Shown here in pieces: positions 15,841 to 24,015 of a stretch of 64,000 nt of DNA. Source of the stretch: Pseudomonas sp. AN-1. Its GTDB lineage: Bacteria; Pseudomonadota; Gammaproteobacteria; Pseudomonadales; Pseudomonadaceae. A program made the translations under genes and the position numbers. The stretch lies in contig NZ_CP139195.1 in NCBI RefSeq assembly GCF_034057115.1, forward strand, positions 1 to 64,000, read 5' to 3'. Below the pieces are notes generated by a model, which worked only from the letters and a program-made list of their open reading frames with translations, was not told the DNA's origin and ran no database searches. How positions within the stretch are numbered: position 1 is the first letter of the stretch; each line of letters starts with the position of its first letter.

Positions 15841-18429
15841 TCAGGCCGGCACCTCGTCGGCGCGCGGCTCGGGCCTGGGCAGCGAGGACAGCAGGGCCAT
15901 GACCAGGGCGGCCAGGTAGGGCAGCGACTGCACCAGCAGCACGGTGACCCAGAAGAACACGTCGACGCCCGGCAGCGGCTGGGTCAGCGAGATGCCGAGG
16001 GCCGCCGCCCACAGCAGCAGCATGACGAACACCTCCTCGCGCGCTTCCGCCAGGGCCAGCAGCAGGCCGTGGTTGCTGCGCATCTTCGGCGTGCGGAAGA
16101 ACGGGATGCTGCTGGTGACGAAGCCGAACAGCACCGCCTTGGCGATGGTGTGCGACAGCGCGAGGCCGGCCACCGCGGCGGCGCAGGCGTCCTTCATGTT
16201 CACGCCGACCGCGCGGCGGTAGAGGAACAGGATCTTGCCCAGCTTGAACATGAACAGTGCCAGCGGCGGGATGGCGAAGATCATCAGCGGCGGGTCGACC
16301 CGGTGCGGCACGATGATCATCGCCGCCGACCACAACAGGGCGCCGATGGTGAAGAAGATGTTCAGGCCGTCGGCGATCCACGGCAACCAGCCGGCGATGA
16401 AGTGGTAGCGCTGGCCGCGGGTCAGTTCGCTGTCCTTGCCGAAGAACAGGCTGGCCATGTGCCGCTTCATGATCTGGATGGCGCCATAGGCCCAGCGGAA
16501 GCGCTGCTTCTTGAAGTCGATGAAGGTGTCGGGCATCAGGCCCTTGCCGTAGCTCTGCTCGGAGTAGGCGGCCGACAGGCCCTTCTCGAACACGCGCAGG
16601 CCCAGCTCGGCGTCCTCGGTGATGCACCAGTCGGCCCAGCCGAGTTCGTCGAGCACGCTGCGGCGGGTCATGGTCATGGTGCCATGCTGGATGATCGCGT
16701 CGCGGTCGTTGCGGGTCACCATGCCGATGTGGAAGAAGCCCTTGTACTCGGCGTAGCACAGCTTCTTGAACAGCGATTCGTTCTGGTCGCGGTAGTCCTG
16801 CGGCGACTGCACCACGGCGATCTCCGGATCGGCGAAGTGCGGGACCATGTGCTTGAGCCAGTCGGGCTCGACGCAGTAGTCGGAGTCGATCACCGCGATC
16901 ACCTCGGCGTCGGGCGCGGTATGGCCGAGGATGTAGTTGAGCGCGCCGCCCTTGAAGCCGGCCAGGGGCGCGACGTGGAAGAAGCGGAAGCGCGGGCCGA
17001 GGGTTTCGCAGTGGGCCTGCACCGGCTCCCAGACCGCCGGGTCCTTGGTGTTGTTGTCGATCACCAGGACCTCGAAGTCCGGGTAGTCGAGGCGCGCCAG
17101 CGCGTTGAGGGTCTGCTTGACCATCTCCGGCGGCTCGTTGTAGCAGGGCACGTGGATCGACACCTTGGGCCGGTAGGCATGCTCGTCGGTGACCGGCGGG
17201 AAGGGCCGCACGCGCTGGTGCTTCCACACGGTTTCGGCCAGCTCGTGGGCTTCGGTGAGCAGCACGATCATCACGCCGAGGGCGCCGATGGCCAGCAGGA
17301 TGCCGACCAGGGTGCTGAACCAGTTGCTGTACTGCTGGCTGTAGTCGTAGGCGATCCACACCAGCATGGTGGCGGCGAGGAACGCGACTATGGTCAGGAA
17401 GGTGCGGCCGCGCTGGCGCAGGGCGCTGCCGTCGATCAGCAGCAGGGCGAGGGCGAGCAGGGCGAGCACGCCCGAGGCGGTGGCCAGCAGGCGCCACTGG
17501 GGGATTTCCACCACCGGGCCGGCGAACGGGAACTTGGGCTGGCGCTCGGCGTTGTAGACGCCCCAGTAGGCGCCCACCGAGCCTTCGTCGCCAGCCTTCC
17601 ACGGCTGGTCGAAGGCCTCGATGACGAAGTAGTTGTAGCCTTTGGCGTTCAGCTTGTTGACCAGGGTGCGCAGGTAGATGGCCTGGTCGGCCTGGGTGGC
17701 CTGGGCGCCACCGCGGGTGCGGCCGTTGCTTGGCCAGCCGACCTCGCCCAGCAGCAGCGGCTTCTTCGGGAACATCTTCTTCAGTTCGCGGGCGCGCTCG
17801 AGGACGAAATCGACCGAGTCCTCCTGCGGCACGAACTCCCAGTAGGGCAGCACGTGGGCGGCGATCAGGTCGACGTGCTTGGCCAGCTCCGGGTACTTCT
17901 GCCAGATGTGCCACTGCTCGGCGGTGGTCACCGGCACCTTGAGCGCGCCGCGCACCCGGTCGAGGTAGCCGATCAGCTGTTCGGGGGTGACTTCCTCGCG
18001 GAACAGGGCCTCGTTGCCGACCACCACGCGCACCACGCTGCGCTCGCGCTTGGCGATCTCGATGCCGCGCTCGATCTGCGACTCGTTGGCCGCCTCGTCG
18101 TTGCTCAGCCAGATCCCCAGGGTCACGCGCAGGCCGGCCTCCTCGGCCAGGCGCGGGATCTCGGCCTGTATGCCGTCGACCGAGTAGGTACGGATGTTGT
18201 CGGTCTGACTGCTCAGCAGCTCGAGGTCGGCGCGGACCTCGTCCTCGCTCGGATAGGTGTTCTCCTGCGGGTTCTGGTGCAGGCGGAACGGGGCGTAGGA
18301 GAAGCCGGAGATCTGGTCGGGCCAGTCCGGGGCTTGCAGTGGTTGGTTGAACCAGGCCCACAGGCCGGTGAACAGGGAAGCCACGGCCACGACCATGACC
18401 AGGTTGAGACCCAATTTGCGAGCAGACAT
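15841..18429 (-). CDS. ndvB: NdvB-type beta-1,3-glucan synthase (GH17-like plus GT2)
   Basis: This 862-residue inner-membrane protein resembles P. aeruginosa NdvB, which makes cyclic beta-1,3-glucans of the periplasm linked to osmoadaptation and biofilm antibiotic tolerance. It has an N-terminal membrane helix, a periplasmic glycoside hydrolase 17-like domain (about residues 30-320, with VVGNEAL and LLGEVGWPS holding the two Glu), membrane helices, a family 2 glycosyltransferase domain (about 425-700; VHVPCYNEPPEMV, IDSDYC, TEDAELG, QRFRWAYG) and a C-terminal helix bundle. The glucan may be cyclised by the GH17-like part. It appears monocistronic. Confidence 0.9.
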   Translation of the reverse strand: MSARKLGLNLVMVVAVASLFTGLWAWFNQPLQAPDWPDQISGFSYAPFRLHQNPQENTYPSEDEVRADLELLSSQTDNIRTYSVDGIQAEIPRLAEEAGLRVTLGIWLSNDEAANESQIERGIEIAKRERSVVRVVVGNEALFREEVTPEQLIGYLDRVRGALKVPVTTAEQWHIWQKYPELAKHVDLIAAHVLPYWEFVPQEDSVDFVLERARELKKMFPKKPLLLGEVGWPSNGRTRGGAQATQADQAIYLRTLVNKLNAKGYNYFVIEAFDQPWKAGDEGSVGAYWGVYNAERQPKFPFAGPVVEIPQWRLLATASGVLALLALALLLIDGSALRQRGRTFLTIVAFLAATMLVWIAYDYSQQYSNWFSTLVGILLAIGALGVMIVLLTEAHELAETVWKHQRVRPFPPVTDEHAYRPKVSIHVPCYNEPPEMVKQTLNALARLDYPDFEVLVIDNNTKDPAVWEPVQAHCETLGPRFRFFHVAPLAGFKGGALNYILGHTAPDAEVIAVIDSDYCVEPDWLKHMVPHFADPEIAVVQSPQDYRDQNESLFKKLCYAEYKGFFHIGMVTRNDRDAIIQHGTMTMTRRSVLDELGWADWCITEDAELGLRVFEKGLSAAYSEQSYGKGLMPDTFIDFKKQRFRWAYGAIQIMKRHMASLFFGKDSELTRGQRYHFIAGWLPWIADGLNIFFTIGALLWSAAMIIVPHRVDPPLMIFAIPPLALFMFKLGKILFLYRRAVGVNMKDACAAAVAGLALSHTIAKAVLFGFVTSSIPFFRTPKMRSNHGLLLALAEAREEVFVMLLLWAAALGISLTQPLPGVDVFFWVTVLLVQSLPYLAALVMALLSSLPRPEPRADEVPA

Positions 18430-18598
18430 GTATGCAGGGTTCCAGGAAGAGGAACAGGGGAAAGGCCGGCGGACACCGACGCGCGCGCATCCTACTCTGT
18501 GCCCCGTGGGCTGTACAGGGGCGGTGCCGGCGTCCGTACTGCCAATATGACAGCGTTATCGCACGCCGGTTCGCTGGGCGCCGGCGGAGTGACGAACT

Positions 18599-18604
18599 TA
18601 TAAT
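18599..18604 (+). promoter_or_regulatory. -10 element of tcdA
   Basis: A perfect TATAAT lies 26 bases before the tcdA start codon. No clear -35 hexamer is visible. The rest of the 200-base divergent gap to ndvB (18430-18630) shows no other clear signal. Confidence 0.5.
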
Positions 18605-18630
18605 GCGCCACGCATTTTTCCGGGGGTGTC

Positions 18631-19440
18631 ATGCAGATCGACGAGCAGCGTTTTGGCGGCATTGCCCGCCTGTACGGCCGCCTTGGCCTCGAGCGCCTGG
18701 CCGCGGCTCATGTGGCGGTGGTCGGCATCGGCGGCGTGGGTTCCTGGGCCGCCGAGGCGCTGGCGCGCAGCGGGGTGGGCGAGATCTCGCTGTTCGACCT
18801 CGACGACGTCTGCGTGACCAACACCAACCGGCAGATCCACGCCCACGCCGGCAACATCGGCCGGGCCAAGGTCGAGGCGATGGCCGAGCGCATCCGTGCC
18901 ATCAATCCGGACTGCACGGTGCACGCGGTGGCCGACTTCGTCACCCGTGAGACCATGGCCGAGTACATCACCGAGCAGCTCGACGGGGTGATCGACTGCA
19001 TCGACAGCGTGGCGGCCAAGGCGGCGCTGATCGCCTGGTGCAAACGGCGCAAGATCCAGATCGTCACCACCGGCGGCGCCGGCGGGCAGATCGACCCGAC
19101 GCAGATCCAGGTCGCCGACCTCAACAAGACCTTCAACGATCCGCTGGCGGCCAAGGTGCGCTCGACCCTGCGCCGCGACTACAACTTCTCGCGCACGCCG
19201 GGACGCACCTACAGCGTGCCCTGCGTGTTCTCCAGCGAACAGCTGCGCTACCCCAAGCCGGACGGCAGCGTATGCCAGGCCAAGGGTTTCGTCGGCGAGG
19301 GCGTGCGCCTGGACTGCGCCGGCGGCTTCGGTGCGGTGATGATGGTCACCGCCACCTTCGGCCTGGTCGCCGCGGCGAGGCTGGTCGACAAGCTGGTGGC
19401 CGGTGCGCGCCGCCCGGCGGAGCGTAAGGCAGCCGAGTAG
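18631..19440 (+). CDS. tcdA: tRNA threonylcarbamoyladenosine dehydratase TcdA (CsdL)
   Basis: This 269-residue E1/ThiF-like enzyme activates t6A37 of tRNA with ATP to form the cyclic derivative ct6A. The nucleotide site GIGGVGSWAAEAL is at residues 32-44, followed by the E1-type FDLDDVCVTNTNRQ. In E. coli TcdA works with the CsdA-CsdE sulfur system; here csdE-csdA are convergent next door. The stop codon TAG (19438-19440) lies inside the left arm of an inverted repeat. Confidence 0.94.
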   Translation: MQIDEQRFGGIARLYGRLGLERLAAAHVAVVGIGGVGSWAAEALARSGVGEISLFDLDDVCVTNTNRQIHAHAGNIGRAKVEAMAERIRAINPDCTVHAVADFVTRETMAEYITEQLDGVIDCIDSVAAKAALIAWCKRRKIQIVTTGGAGGQIDPTQIQVADLNKTFNDPLAAKVRSTLRRDYNFSRTPGRTYSVPCVFSSEQLRYPKPDGSVCQAKGFVGEGVRLDCAGGFGAVMMVTATFGLVAAARLVDKLVAGARRPAERKAAE

Positions 19441-19501
19441 GGTGCGCCATGCGCACCATCGAACCCGGGCGGTGAAGGACGGTGCGCGCGGCGCACCCTA
19501 C
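19437..19501. repeat. GTAGGGTGCGCC inverted repeat, copy 1
   Basis: Two arms of 21 bases (19437-19457 and 19481-19501) are complementary at 20 of 21 positions around a 23-base spacer. The left arm contains the tcdA stop and the right arm, on the minus strand, the csdE stop (TAG at 19500-19498). A second copy lies at 21128-21187. Such repeats are scattered in Pseudomonas genomes and could act as a two-way terminator here. Confidence 0.85.
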
Positions 19502-19899
19502 GCCAGTTGGCGGATCCGCGTGAGCACCGCATTCAGCCCGTTGCTGCGCGAGGGCGACAGCTGGCGCGCCAGGCCGAGCCGATTGAACCAGTCGGCCACG
19601 TCCACCTCGGCCAGCTCGGCGGCGGTGAGGCCGTTGACCCGCAGCAGCAGCAGGGCCAGCAGGCCGCGCAGCAGGCGCGCGTCGCTGCTGGCGCGTATCT
19701 GTAGGCGTTCACCGTCATGGCCGGGTACCAGCCACACCGTGCTTTCGCAGCCGTGCACGCGGTTGCTCTCGCAGCGTTCCTCTTCGCTCAGCGGCTCCAG
19801 GCGTTCGCCCCACTGCATCAGCAGGCGCGCGCGCTGCTCCCAGCCGGGGCAGACGGCGAAGGCGTCCAGCGCCTCGCGGGCGGCCAGGGGCAGGTTCAT
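19498..19899 (-). CDS. csdE: CsdE, SufE-family sulfur acceptor
   Basis: This 133-residue cytoplasmic protein accepts sulfane sulfur from the cysteine desulfurase CsdA. The acceptor Cys is Cys51 in the conserved segment NRVHGCESTVWL. Length fits SufE/CsdE (about 135-150). It overlaps the csdA stop by four bases (ATG at 19899, csdA ends at 19896), so the two are translationally coupled. Its own TAG stop is supplied by the downstream inverted repeat. Confidence 0.92.
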   Translation of the reverse strand: MNLPLAAREALDAFAVCPGWEQRARLLMQWGERLEPLSEEERCESNRVHGCESTVWLVPGHDGERLQIRASSDARLLRGLLALLLLRVNGLTAAELAEVDVADWFNRLGLARQLSPSRSNGLNAVLTRIRQLA

Positions 19900-21101
19900 C
19901 GCAGCAGCTCCAGGGCGTGGTTTAGGGCGGCGAAGAAGCGCTCCAGATCGTCGCCCTCGCTGTACAGGCCGAGCGACACGCGCACCGCGCCGGGCATGCC
20001 GAGGCGACGCAGCAGCGGCATGGCGCAGTGCTGGCCGGCGCGCACGGCGATGCCCTGCTCGCCGAGCAGGTGCGAGAGGTCGGCGTTGTGCACGCCCTCG
20101 ACCACGAAGCTGGCCAGCGCGGTGTGCGGCTCGCTGAGCAGGTGCAGGCCGTCGAAGCGGCGCAGGCCCTTGAGCAGGCGCTGGTGCAGGGTGGCTTCGT
20201 GGGTGGCGATGGCCCGCTCGTCCTGGGCGTTCAGGTAGTCGAGCGCGGCGCCCAGGCCGATGGCGGCGGCGATCGGCGGGGTGCCGGCCTCGAAGCCCAG
20301 CGGCGGCGCACGGAAGTGGGCTTCGTGGTAGTCGGCGAACTGCACCATCTCGCCGCCGAACTGCCAGTGCTGCAGGCGGGCGAGGGCGCGGCGGCGGCCG
20401 TAGAGCACGCCGATGCCGTCCGGGGCGTACAGCTTGTGCCCGGAGAACAGGTAGAAGTCGCAGCCCAGCGCCTGCACGTCGTGGCGGCCGTGGACCACGC
20501 CCTGGGCGCCGTCGACCACGGTCAGGGCGTCCTGGGCGCGGGCCAGGGCCAGCAGGCGCTCCAGCGGCTGCCAGCGGCCGAGCACGTTGGACAGTTGGCT
20601 GACCGCCAGCAGGCGGGTGCGCGGGCCGATCAGGGTGGCGGCCTGCTCCAGGTCGACGTCGCCGGCGCCATCCAGCGGCAGCACCACCAGTTTCAGGTTG
20701 CGGCGCAGCGCCAGTTGCTGCCAGGGCAGCAGGTTGGCGTGGTGCTCGAGGGCGCTGACGGCGATCTCGTCACCGGCCGTGAACAGGTGCTCGAGGCCGT
20801 AGGCCAGCAGGTTGATACCTTCGGTGGTGCCGCGGGTGAAGACGATTTCGTCCGTGCTCTGCGCGTTCAGCCACTGGGCGACCTTGCTGCGGGCGCCCTC
20901 GAAGGCCAGGGTGGCCCGCTCGCCCGGGGCGTGCTGGGCGCGGTGCACGTTGGCGGCGCCGCCGGCGTAGTGGTCGAGCAGGGCATCCAGCACGGCCTGC
21001 GGCTTCTGCGCGGTGGCGGCGCTGTCGAGGTAGGTCTGGGCGCTGGCGGTGAAGGCGGCGAAGGCCGGGAAGTCGGCACGCCAGGGAGAAGGCAGGGACA
21101 T
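19896..21101 (-). CDS. csdA: Cysteine desulfurase CsdA
   Basis: This 401-residue PLP enzyme converts cysteine to alanine and passes sulfur to CsdE. The PLP lysine is Lys223 in FYLFSGHKLYAPDG and the catalytic cysteine is Cys359 in RAGQHCAMP, the group II (SufS/CsdA) arrangement. The start at 21101 has GGAG upstream and gives the usual N-terminus; an upstream in-frame extension would run through the copy-2 repeat and is rejected. First gene of the csdA-csdE operon. Confidence 0.94.
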   Translation of the reverse strand: MSLPSPWRADFPAFAAFTASAQTYLDSAATAQKPQAVLDALLDHYAGGAANVHRAQHAPGERATLAFEGARSKVAQWLNAQSTDEIVFTRGTTEGINLLAYGLEHLFTAGDEIAVSALEHHANLLPWQQLALRRNLKLVVLPLDGAGDVDLEQAATLIGPRTRLLAVSQLSNVLGRWQPLERLLALARAQDALTVVDGAQGVVHGRHDVQALGCDFYLFSGHKLYAPDGIGVLYGRRRALARLQHWQFGGEMVQFADYHEAHFRAPPLGFEAGTPPIAAAIGLGAALDYLNAQDERAIATHEATLHQRLLKGLRRFDGLHLLSEPHTALASFVVEGVHNADLSHLLGEQGIAVRAGQHCAMPLLRRLGMPGAVRVSLGLYSEGDDLERFFAALNHALELLR

Positions 21102-21127
21102 GGTGGCTCCTGTCAGGGGCGGTCCCG

Positions 21128-21187
21128 GTAGGGTGCGCCACGCGCACCGCATGGCGGTGGCTGGCTGGTGCGCACGGCGCACCCTAC
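21128..21187. repeat. GTAGGGTGCGCC inverted repeat, copy 2
   Basis: Arms of 21 bases (21128-21148 and 21167-21187) pair at 19 of 21 positions, with an 18-base spacer. The outer sequence is the same as in copy 1 (19437-19501), the spacers differ. It separates the end of dapD from the csdA ribosome binding site. Confidence 0.85.
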
Positions 21188-21197
21188 GGCGAGCTGC

Positions 21198-22232
21198 TTA
21201 GTTGTGCGCGTGCAGCATCTCGTTGAGCTCGATCGCGGTCTTGTTGGTCTTGCACTCGACCGCGCCGGTCTGCGAGTTGCGGCGCAGCAGCAGGTCGTTC
21301 TGCCCGGCGATATCGCGCGCCTTGACCACTTCCACCAGCTGGTTCTGCTCGTCGAGCACGGCGACCTTGGTGCCGGCGGTGATGTACAGGCCGGACTCCA
21401 CGGTGCAGCGGTCGCCCAGCGGGATGCCGATGCCGGCGTTGGCGCCGATCAGGCAGCCTTCGCCCACGGAGATGACGATGTTGCCGCCGCCGGACAGGGT
21501 GCCCATGGTCGAGCAGCCGCCGCCCAGGTCCGAGCCCTTGCCGACGAACACGCCGGCGGAGACGCGGCCTTCGATCATGCCCGGGCCGGCGGTGCCGGCG
21601 TTAAAGTTGACGAAGCCCTCGTGCATGATGGTGGTGCCTTCGCCGATGTAGGCACCCAGGCGCACGCGGGCGGTATCGGCGATGCGTACGCCGCTCGGTA
21701 CCACGTAGTCGGTCATCTTCGGGAACTTGTCCACCGAGAACACTTCCAGCAGCTCGCCCTTCAGGCGCGCTTCCAGCTGGCGCTCGGCCAGCTCGGCCAG
21801 GTCGACGGCGCCCTCGTTGGTCCAGGCCACGTTGGGCAGCAGCGGGAAGATGCCGGCCAGGCTGGTACCGTGCGGCTTGACCAGGCGGTGGGACAGCAGG
21901 TGCAGCTTGAGGTAGGCCTCCGGGGTGGTCGCCGGGGCGGCATCCTCGGCCAGCAGCACAGCGACCAGCGGCTTGCGGCTCTCGGCCAGGCGGGTCAGCA
22001 GGGCGGCCTGGGTAGCGTCGATGCCCTTGAGTGCGCCGGCCAGGTCGTGGGCCTGGTGGTTGGTCATGGCGATGGTCTGGTTGCCGCCTTCGTAGCCGAG
22101 GGTGGCGGTGGTCGCGGCGACCAGTTCGGCGGCCGGAGCCAGCAGCGGCTGGGCGTAGAAGACTTCCAGCCAGGCGCCCTGGCGGTTCTGGGTGCCGACG
22201 CCGAAGGCGATGCTGTAGAGATTCTGCGACAT
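21198..22232 (-). CDS. dapD: Tetrahydrodipicolinate N-succinyltransferase DapD
   Basis: This 344-residue acyltransferase succinylates tetrahydrodipicolinate with succinyl-CoA, the first step of the succinylase branch to diaminopimelate. The C-terminal half is a left-handed parallel beta-helix with hexapeptide repeats (VRLGAYIGEGTTIMHEGFVN and later GECLIGANAGIGIPLGD-like turns). It is the long Pseudomonas-type form compared with 274 residues in E. coli. The neighbours include dapC upstream on the same strand. Confidence 0.94.
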   Translation of the reverse strand: MSQNLYSIAFGVGTQNRQGAWLEVFYAQPLLAPAAELVAATTATLGYEGGNQTIAMTNHQAHDLAGALKGIDATQAALLTRLAESRKPLVAVLLAEDAAPATTPEAYLKLHLLSHRLVKPHGTSLAGIFPLLPNVAWTNEGAVDLAELAERQLEARLKGELLEVFSVDKFPKMTDYVVPSGVRIADTARVRLGAYIGEGTTIMHEGFVNFNAGTAGPGMIEGRVSAGVFVGKGSDLGGGCSTMGTLSGGGNIVISVGEGCLIGANAGIGIPLGDRCTVESGLYITAGTKVAVLDEQNQLVEVVKARDIAGQNDLLLRRNSQTGAVECKTNKTAIELNEMLHAHN

Positions 22233-22268
22233 GCGGATGTTTCCTTTCGAGAGTTGCGGGCGGCCGGC

Positions 22269-22619
22269 TCAGGCGAGCGCGGCGGCGTAGAGTTCCGGCT
22301 TGAAGCCGAGCAGGGTACGGTCGCCGAGGTCGAGCACCGGGCGCTTGATCATCGACGGCTGCGCCAGCATCAGCTCGATGGCGCGGTTCTGGTCGAGATC
22401 GGCCTTCTGCTCGTCGGCGAGCTTGCGGAAGGTGGTGCCGGCGCGGTTGAGGACCTTGTCCCAGCCGTGCTCGGCGCACCACCTTTCCAGGCTGGCGCGG
22501 TCGATGCCGGCGGCCTTGTAGTCGTGGAAGCGATAGGCGACGCCCTGCTCGTCGAGCCAGGTGCGGGCCTTCTTCATGGTGTCGCAGGCCTTGATGCCGT
22601 ACAGGCACAGTTCGGTCAT
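22269..22619 (-). CDS. ArsC/Spx-family thioredoxin-fold protein (YffB-like)
   Basis: This 116-residue protein has the ArsC/Spx fold start LYGIKACDTMKKARTWLDEQ with a single N-terminal Cys12 and the family motif RPVLDLGDRTLLGFKPELY near the end. YffB-type proteins are usually annotated as arsenate reductase-like but lack a demonstrated arsenate function; a glutathione-dependent thiol reductase role has been suggested. Its place between dapD and dapC is the same as I recall for P. aeruginosa. It is not part of an ars operon. Confidence 0.85.
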   Translation of the reverse strand: MTELCLYGIKACDTMKKARTWLDEQGVAYRFHDYKAAGIDRASLERWCAEHGWDKVLNRAGTTFRKLADEQKADLDQNRAIELMLAQPSMIKRPVLDLGDRTLLGFKPELYAAALA

Positions 22620-22632
22620 GGCGGGCTCCGGG

Positions 22633-22803
22633 TCAGGCGAAGGCCAGGTACAGGCGGTAGAACAGCGACGACAGCATCACCAGCACGCCGGTGGCCAGCA
22701 CGGCCACGCCGGCATCGCTGTCGCGGCGGGTGTAGCCGACGCAGAGCAGCAGCATGCCGGCGGCGATCAGCGCGGTCATCACGTTGAGCGGATTGTCCAT
22801 CAT
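22633..22803 (-). CDS. Small two-helix membrane protein
   Basis: This 56-residue protein has two hydrophobic segments (about residues 8-23 and 30-52) joined by a charged turn YTRRDSDAG. The start ATGATG at 22803 overlaps the dapC stop codon (22802-22800), and it ends 13 bases before the Spx-like gene, so it sits tightly within the operon. I do not recognise the family. Coding is supported by the overlap and by the clean hydrophobic pattern. Confidence 0.62.
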   Translation of the reverse strand: MMDNPLNVMTALIAAGMLLLCVGYTRRDSDAGVAVLATGVLVMLSSLFYRLYLAFA

Positions 22804-24002
22804 CCCTGGCGAGACTCCAGGTAGGCGCGGATGCGCCGGGCGGCCTCGACGCACTCGGCCAGCGGGGCGACCAGCGCCATGCGCACGCGGTTGGCGCCCG
22901 GGTTGACGCCGTCCACTTCGCGCGACAGGTAGGAGCCGGGCACCACGGTGACGTGCTCGCGCTCGAACAGATCGCGGGTGAAGGTGGTGTCGGCCACCGG
23001 GGTCCTGGCCCACAGGTAGAAGCCGCCGTCCGGGCGCTGCACGTCGAGCACGCCGTCAAGTACTTCCAGCACCGCGGCGAACTTGGCGCGGTACAGGTCG
23101 CGGTTGGCGCGCACGTGCTCCTCGTCGTTCCACGCGGCGATGCTGGCCAGCTGGGTCTGCACCGGCATGGCGCAGCCGTGGTAGGTGCGATAGAGCAGGA
23201 ACGGCTTGAGGATCTCGGCGTCGCCGGCGACGAAGCCCGAGCGCAGGCCCGGCAGGTTGGAGCGCTTGGACAGGCTGTGGAACACCACGCAGCGCTTGAA
23301 GTCCTGGCGGCCCAGTTCGGCGCAGGCGGTGAGCAGGCCGGGCGGCGGGTTGTCCTCGTCGAAGTACAGCTCGCTGTAGCACTCGTCGGCGGCGATCACG
23401 AAGTCGTTCTCGTCGGCCAGGGCGATCAGCTGCTTCAGGGTGTCCATGGGCACCAGGGCGCCGGTGGGGTTGCCCGGCGAGCAGATGAACAGGATCTGGC
23501 AGCGCTGCCAGACCTCGGCCGGCACGGCGTCGAAGTCCGGGTTGAAGCCGTTGTCTTCCAGGCACGGCAGGTAGTGCGGCTGGGCGCCGGCCAGCAGGGT
23601 GGCGCCTTCGTAGATCTGGTAGAACGGGTTGGGGCTGACCACCAGGGCGCCCGGCTCGCGGTTGACCACGGCCTGGGTGAAGGCGAACAGCGCCTCGCGG
23701 GTGCCGTTGACCGGCAGCACGTGGCGGGCGGCGTCCAGCCAGCCGGCCGGCACGCCGAAGCGGCGCTCGCACCAGGCGGCGATGGACTCGCGCAGGGCCG
23801 GCAGGCCGAGGGTGGTCGGGTAGGTGGCGAGCTGGTCGAGGTTGCTCGCCAGCGCCTGGGCGACGAACTCCGGCGAGCGGTGCTTGGGTTCGCCGATGGA
23901 CAGGGCGATCGGCTTCTTGTCAGCCGGCGGCTGGGCGCCGGCCAGCAGCGCGCGCAGCTTTTCGAACGGATAGGGCTGCAGGAGGTCGAGGGCTCGGTTC
24001 AT
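22800..24002 (-). CDS. dapC: Succinyldiaminopimelate transaminase DapC
   Basis: This 400-residue PLP aminotransferase (class I/II) makes N-succinyl-LL-diaminopimelate from the keto form using glutamate. The PLP lysine is in VVFHSLSKRSNLPGLRSGF and the phosphate-binding Arg in the same segment; SPNPFYQIYEGA and CSPGNPTGA are typical of the fold. It starts 13 bases after the glnD stop on the same strand, forming a map-glnD-dapC series. Length is as expected. Confidence 0.93.
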   Translation of the reverse strand: MNRALDLLQPYPFEKLRALLAGAQPPADKKPIALSIGEPKHRSPEFVAQALASNLDQLATYPTTLGLPALRESIAAWCERRFGVPAGWLDAARHVLPVNGTREALFAFTQAVVNREPGALVVSPNPFYQIYEGATLLAGAQPHYLPCLEDNGFNPDFDAVPAEVWQRCQILFICSPGNPTGALVPMDTLKQLIALADENDFVIAADECYSELYFDEDNPPPGLLTACAELGRQDFKRCVVFHSLSKRSNLPGLRSGFVAGDAEILKPFLLYRTYHGCAMPVQTQLASIAAWNDEEHVRANRDLYRAKFAAVLEVLDGVLDVQRPDGGFYLWARTPVADTTFTRDLFEREHVTVVPGSYLSREVDGVNPGANRVRMALVAPLAECVEAARRIRAYLESRQG

Positions 24003-24015
24003 CAGGGGTTCCTGT

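Noticed and set aside
14284-18603. A 1439-codon plus-strand frame across rlmA, dapE and ndvB
   Set aside because: It is opposite three well-supported genes and carries no recognisable domain.
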